Below are positions 6,286 through 7,851 of a stretch of 7,851 nt of DNA, one piece after another (the stretch's first letter is position 1; each line of letters opens with the position of its first letter). The notes beneath the pieces were generated by a model. The model was not told the DNA's origin and searched no databases. It saw only the letters and a list, made by a program, of their open reading frames with translations. The stretch covers positions 1-7,851 of the forward strand of contig JAODMA010000409.1 in NCBI GenBank assembly GCA_025464545.1. The letters run 5' to 3'. Made by a program: the position numbers and the translations under genes. The DNA comes from Arthrobacter sp. (lineage in GTDB: Bacteria > Actinomycetota > Actinomycetes > Actinomycetales > Micrococcaceae).

Positions 6286-6782
6286 CGCTGCACCCCCATT
6301 TCATCGAGGACCGTCCGCAGCGCCCGGACCGCGTAAAACGCCCTGGACTTCACTGTTCCGCTGGGGATGTTCAACTTTTCCGATGTCTCCTGGACCGTGT
6401 AGCGGCGGTAGTGGAGGGCAACCAGGACGTCCCGGTGCTCGGCGCTCAGCCGCAGCAGCGCCTCCTCGATGAGGACCCTGTTGAGCAGTTCGTCCACGCG
6501 TTCGGCCGGGTCTACGGGGTCCCCCGCATCGCGTTCCGTGGCCTCGCGGGGCCGGCGCTGGGCTCTGCGGTAATTGTCGATCATGATGTTGCGGGCCGTC
6601 CGGAACAGGTAGCTGCGCAGACTGCCGGTGATCTCCGGAGCCTGCTGCCAGACGCGCAGAACGGTCTCCTGAACCACGTCGTCCGCCAAGTACGGATCCC
6701 GGCAGGCGCTGAGCACAAAGCGTTTCAGGGCCGCGCCGTGATCGCGGTAGATCGCGGCCACCACGTCTTCGTCCAGCGACAT
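6282..6782 (-). CDS. ECF sigma factor, SigL-like
   Basis: A 166-residue extracytoplasmic-function sigma factor that directs RNA polymerase to a small regulon. Seen: region 2 (about 8-75) with DDVVQETVLRVW (34-45), which contacts core polymerase and the -10, and SYLFRTARNIMIDNYRR (57-73); a short acidic linker (80-100); and region 4 (about 104-158) with LSAEHRDVLVALHYRRY and the helix-turn-helix QETSEKLNIPSGTVKSRAFYAVRALR. The LSAEHR, GTVKSR, YAVRALR and closing GV-R pattern resembles Mycobacterium SigL more than SigK or SigE, as judged from memory of those proteins. The length is normal. ATG at 6782 has a strong ribosome site, GGGAGG (6794 down to 6789), six bases away. It is followed directly by its anti-sigma gene and preceded by an ECF-type promoter that implies autoregulation. 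Confidence 0.95.
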   Translation of the reverse strand: MSLDEDVVAAIYRDHGAALKRFVLSACRDPYLADDVVQETVLRVWQQAPEITGSLRSYLFRTARNIMIDNYRRAQRRPREATERDAGDPVDPAERVDELLNRVLIEEALLRLSAEHRDVLVALHYRRYTVQETSEKLNIPSGTVKSRAFYAVRALRTVLDEMGVQR

Positions 6783-6822
6783 ACGATGCCTCCCGCCTTG
6801 CGCCCCGTACCCTTCTGCCCCC

Positions 6823-6851
6823 TACGACGTACGGGACCGCGCAAAAGTTCA
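6823..6851 (-). promoter_or_regulatory. ECF-type promoter of the sigma/anti-sigma operon
   Basis: On the minus strand the -35 TGAAC (6851 down to 6847) and the -10 CGTCGTA (6829 down to 6823) are separated by exactly 17 bases. Transcription would begin near 6816, giving a leader of about 35 bases before the ATG at 6782. GAAC with CGTC is the classical ECF pattern; TGAAC with CGT is reported for SigL autoregulation in mycobacteria. The same sequence faces the lipoprotein gene, so the encoded sigma factor probably recognises both. Confidence 0.82.
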
Positions 6852-6862
6852 AAGCCCCGTCC

Positions 6863-6891
6863 TGAACCATTCTTCACCGGACGGCGTCGTA
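6863..6891 (+). promoter_or_regulatory. ECF-type promoter of the lipoprotein gene
   Basis: The -35 TGAAC (6863-6867) and -10 CGTCGTA (6885-6891) are separated by 17 bases, identical in both boxes and spacing to the divergent sigma promoter. The two -35 elements stand back to back, 11 bases apart. Transcription would begin near 6896-6898, about 45 bases before the ATG at 6943. The shared signature makes this gene a likely target of the neighbouring sigma factor. Confidence 0.82.
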
Positions 6892-6901
6892 TGGGTTAGC
6901 G

Positions 6902-6922
6902 CCGGCCTGACGAGTTGGCCGG
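6902..6922 (+). promoter_or_regulatory. 5' leader hairpin of the lipoprotein mRNA
   Basis: CCGGCC (6902-6907) pairs perfectly with GGCCGG (6917-6922) around the 9-base loop TGACGAGTT. The stem would lie almost at the 5' end of the predicted transcript and end 8 bases before the ribosome site at 6931. A role in mRNA stability or translation is possible. Confidence 0.4.
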
Positions 6923-6942
6923 TAAGAGTCAAGGAGCAACAG

Positions 6943-7476
6943 ATGAAGAAGCACCTCAGCATTGGCCTGGCCGCCTTCGCAGTTGGCGCACTGCTTTCCG
7001 GCTGTGCCGGCGGAGGGGGCAGCACGGCAACGACGGCGCCCTCCGCGCCGGCCGCAACTTCGGCTCCTGCGTCTTCCGCACCGGCCACCTCGGCCCCCGC
7101 CTCGGCCACGGCGACAGGGCTCAAGATAGCGGAATCCAAGCTCGGCCCGATTGTGGTCGATGGCAAAGGCATGAGCGTTTACTACTTCACCAAGGACACG
7201 AAGGACTCCGGGACAAGCGCCTGCACCGGCGGATGCCTCACCGCCTGGCCACCCGTCACCACCACCGCCGCCGCACCTTCCGCGGAAGGCATCACGGGCA
7301 CCTTGGGCACCATCACTACCCCCGATGGCAAGAAGCAGGTGACCATCAACGGCATGCCCATCTACTACTTCGAAAAGGACAAGGCTGCAGGAGACATTCT
7401 GGGCCAGGGCGTCAACAGCGTCTGGTACCTCGTGGCGCCCTCCGGTGAGATGATCACCACCGCTGCCGGATCCTAG
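6943..7476 (+). CDS. Secreted lipoprotein with two PF03640-type repeats
   Basis: A 177-residue exported lipoprotein of unknown biochemical function. Seen: a signal peptide MKKHLSIGLAAFAVGALLSG ending in a lipobox, LSGC, with lipidation at C21; an Ala/Ser/Thr/Pro linker (about 27-58) with repeats such as SAPATSAPAS, likely a flexible wall-spanning tether; then two repeats of the lipoprotein family often called secreted repeat of unknown function. Repeat 1 (about 65-104) has GPIVVDGKGMSVYYFTKD and ACTGGCLTAWPP; repeat 2 (about 118-168) has GTITTPDGKKQVTINGMPIYYFEKD and VWYLVAPSG. Only repeat 1 keeps the cysteine pair (C94, C98). AAGGAG (6931-6936) lies six bases before the ATG, an excellent ribosome site. 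Its promoter matches that of the divergent sigma operon, so it is probably induced when the anti-sigma factor releases the sigma factor. A sensing, redox or envelope-protective role is speculation. Confidence 0.93.
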   Translation: MKKHLSIGLAAFAVGALLSGCAGGGGSTATTAPSAPAATSAPASSAPATSAPASATATGLKIAESKLGPIVVDGKGMSVYYFTKDTKDSGTSACTGGCLTAWPPVTTTAAAPSAEGITGTLGTITTPDGKKQVTINGMPIYYFEKDKAAGDILGQGVNSVWYLVAPSGEMITTAAGS

Positions 7477-7498
7477 GAACCGCACGCCCGTCGGGCTC

Positions 7499-7520
7499 CT
7501 GCCGCTGCTGGGGGCGGCAG
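7499..7520 (+). terminator. Hairpin downstream of the lipoprotein gene
   Basis: CTGCCGC (7499-7505) pairs perfectly with GCGGCAG (7514-7520) around an 8-base loop, 22 bases past the stop codon. A smaller GCCC-GTC-GGGC hairpin lies just before it (7486-7496). There is no T run, so it would be a U-less terminator. Confidence 0.5.
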
Positions 7521-7851
7521 ACCCGGCGCTAGGATCAACGGATGGCACAATTGATCTGAACACCACTGCGAAGACCTGGCGATTCATGGTGGAAAGCAAC
7601 CAGGCACTGCTGCTGCGCTGGCCTGGGCGTCGGAAACCGACGGCGTGGACATCCAGCTCCGCAAGGGCTACGTGTCGCTCCACAGCCCCGCAGCTAGCCT
7701 CCAGCAGGGCCGACCCTGCAACCTCACGGGTGATCGTCTGGTCCCCAGGCTCGCTAAGATGGACCAGATGACCGACTGCTGAAAGTAGTGCGCACATGCC
7801 ATCCCATCCGGACGAGAGTGCGGCACTGGCAATACAGACTCCCGCTATCAA
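7521..7851. other. No recognisable gene; possible coding remnant at about 7542-7783
   Basis: I cannot name a gene here. ATG at 7542, with AGGA 7-8 bases upstream, reads only five codons before TGA. The plus-strand frame starting at 7555 is open to a TGA near 7783 and, in its middle (SETDGVDIQLRKGYVSLHSP), has the GC-rich third positions of the real genes nearby, but it has no good start codon. A perfect 6-bp hairpin, CGTCGG-AAA-CCGACG (7628-7642), lies inside it. The stretch may be a frameshifted or truncated gene, or non-coding sequence. Nothing convincing is visible on the minus strand. Confidence 0.25.

Noticed and set aside
6105..6899. 264-residue plus-strand frame across the sigma and anti-sigma genes
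   Set aside because: Antisense to two recognisable genes and would run through both divergent promoters.
6874..7851. 325-residue minus-strand frame opposite the lipoprotein and running to the window edge
   Set aside because: Antisense to a lipoprotein with signal peptide and two repeats; Gly/Arg-rich runs mirror the Ala/Pro/Ser linker. The part beyond 7477 alone shows no motif.

Overview
High-GC DNA with dense, mostly GC-ending codons, frequent GTG starts, a zinc-type anti-sigma factor and a 307-residue TrmB with actinobacterial-style extensions. This points to an actinobacterium, most likely Arthrobacter/Pseudarthrobacter-like (Micrococcaceae). The genus is inferred from the look of the proteins, not from a search. 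No rRNA, tRNA, CRISPR array, insertion sequence or phage gene is visible.

Layout. Bases 1-780 (minus) hold the first 260 codons of a multidrug-type MFS exporter whose 3' end lies outside the window. Bases 961-2262 (minus) hold a second MFS transporter of the CynX/NimT type. It is divergent from trmB (2356-3279, plus), the tRNA m7G46 methyltransferase. Next, on the plus strand, comes a six-helix DUF1206 membrane protein (3453-4271), whose best-supported start is an unusual ATC codon. It is followed by a winged-helix protein of the AlkZ/YcaQ-like family (4317-5507). A hairpin region (about 5508-5583) separates it from a convergent minus-strand operon.

That operon (6782 down to 5584) encodes an ECF sigma factor resembling mycobacterial SigL and, overlapping it by 4 bases, a membrane anti-sigma factor with an HxxxCxxC zinc motif. 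Divergent from it is a lipoprotein with two repeats of the PF03640 type (6943-7476). The 160-base gap between sigma and lipoprotein genes carries two back-to-back copies of the same promoter, TGAAC-N17-CGTCGTA, one facing each way. The simplest reading is that the sigma factor activates its own operon and the lipoprotein gene, forming a compact self-regulating envelope module. This is the most interesting feature of the window.

Bases 7477-7851 contain a terminator-like hairpin and possibly a degraded coding remnant, but no gene I can name.
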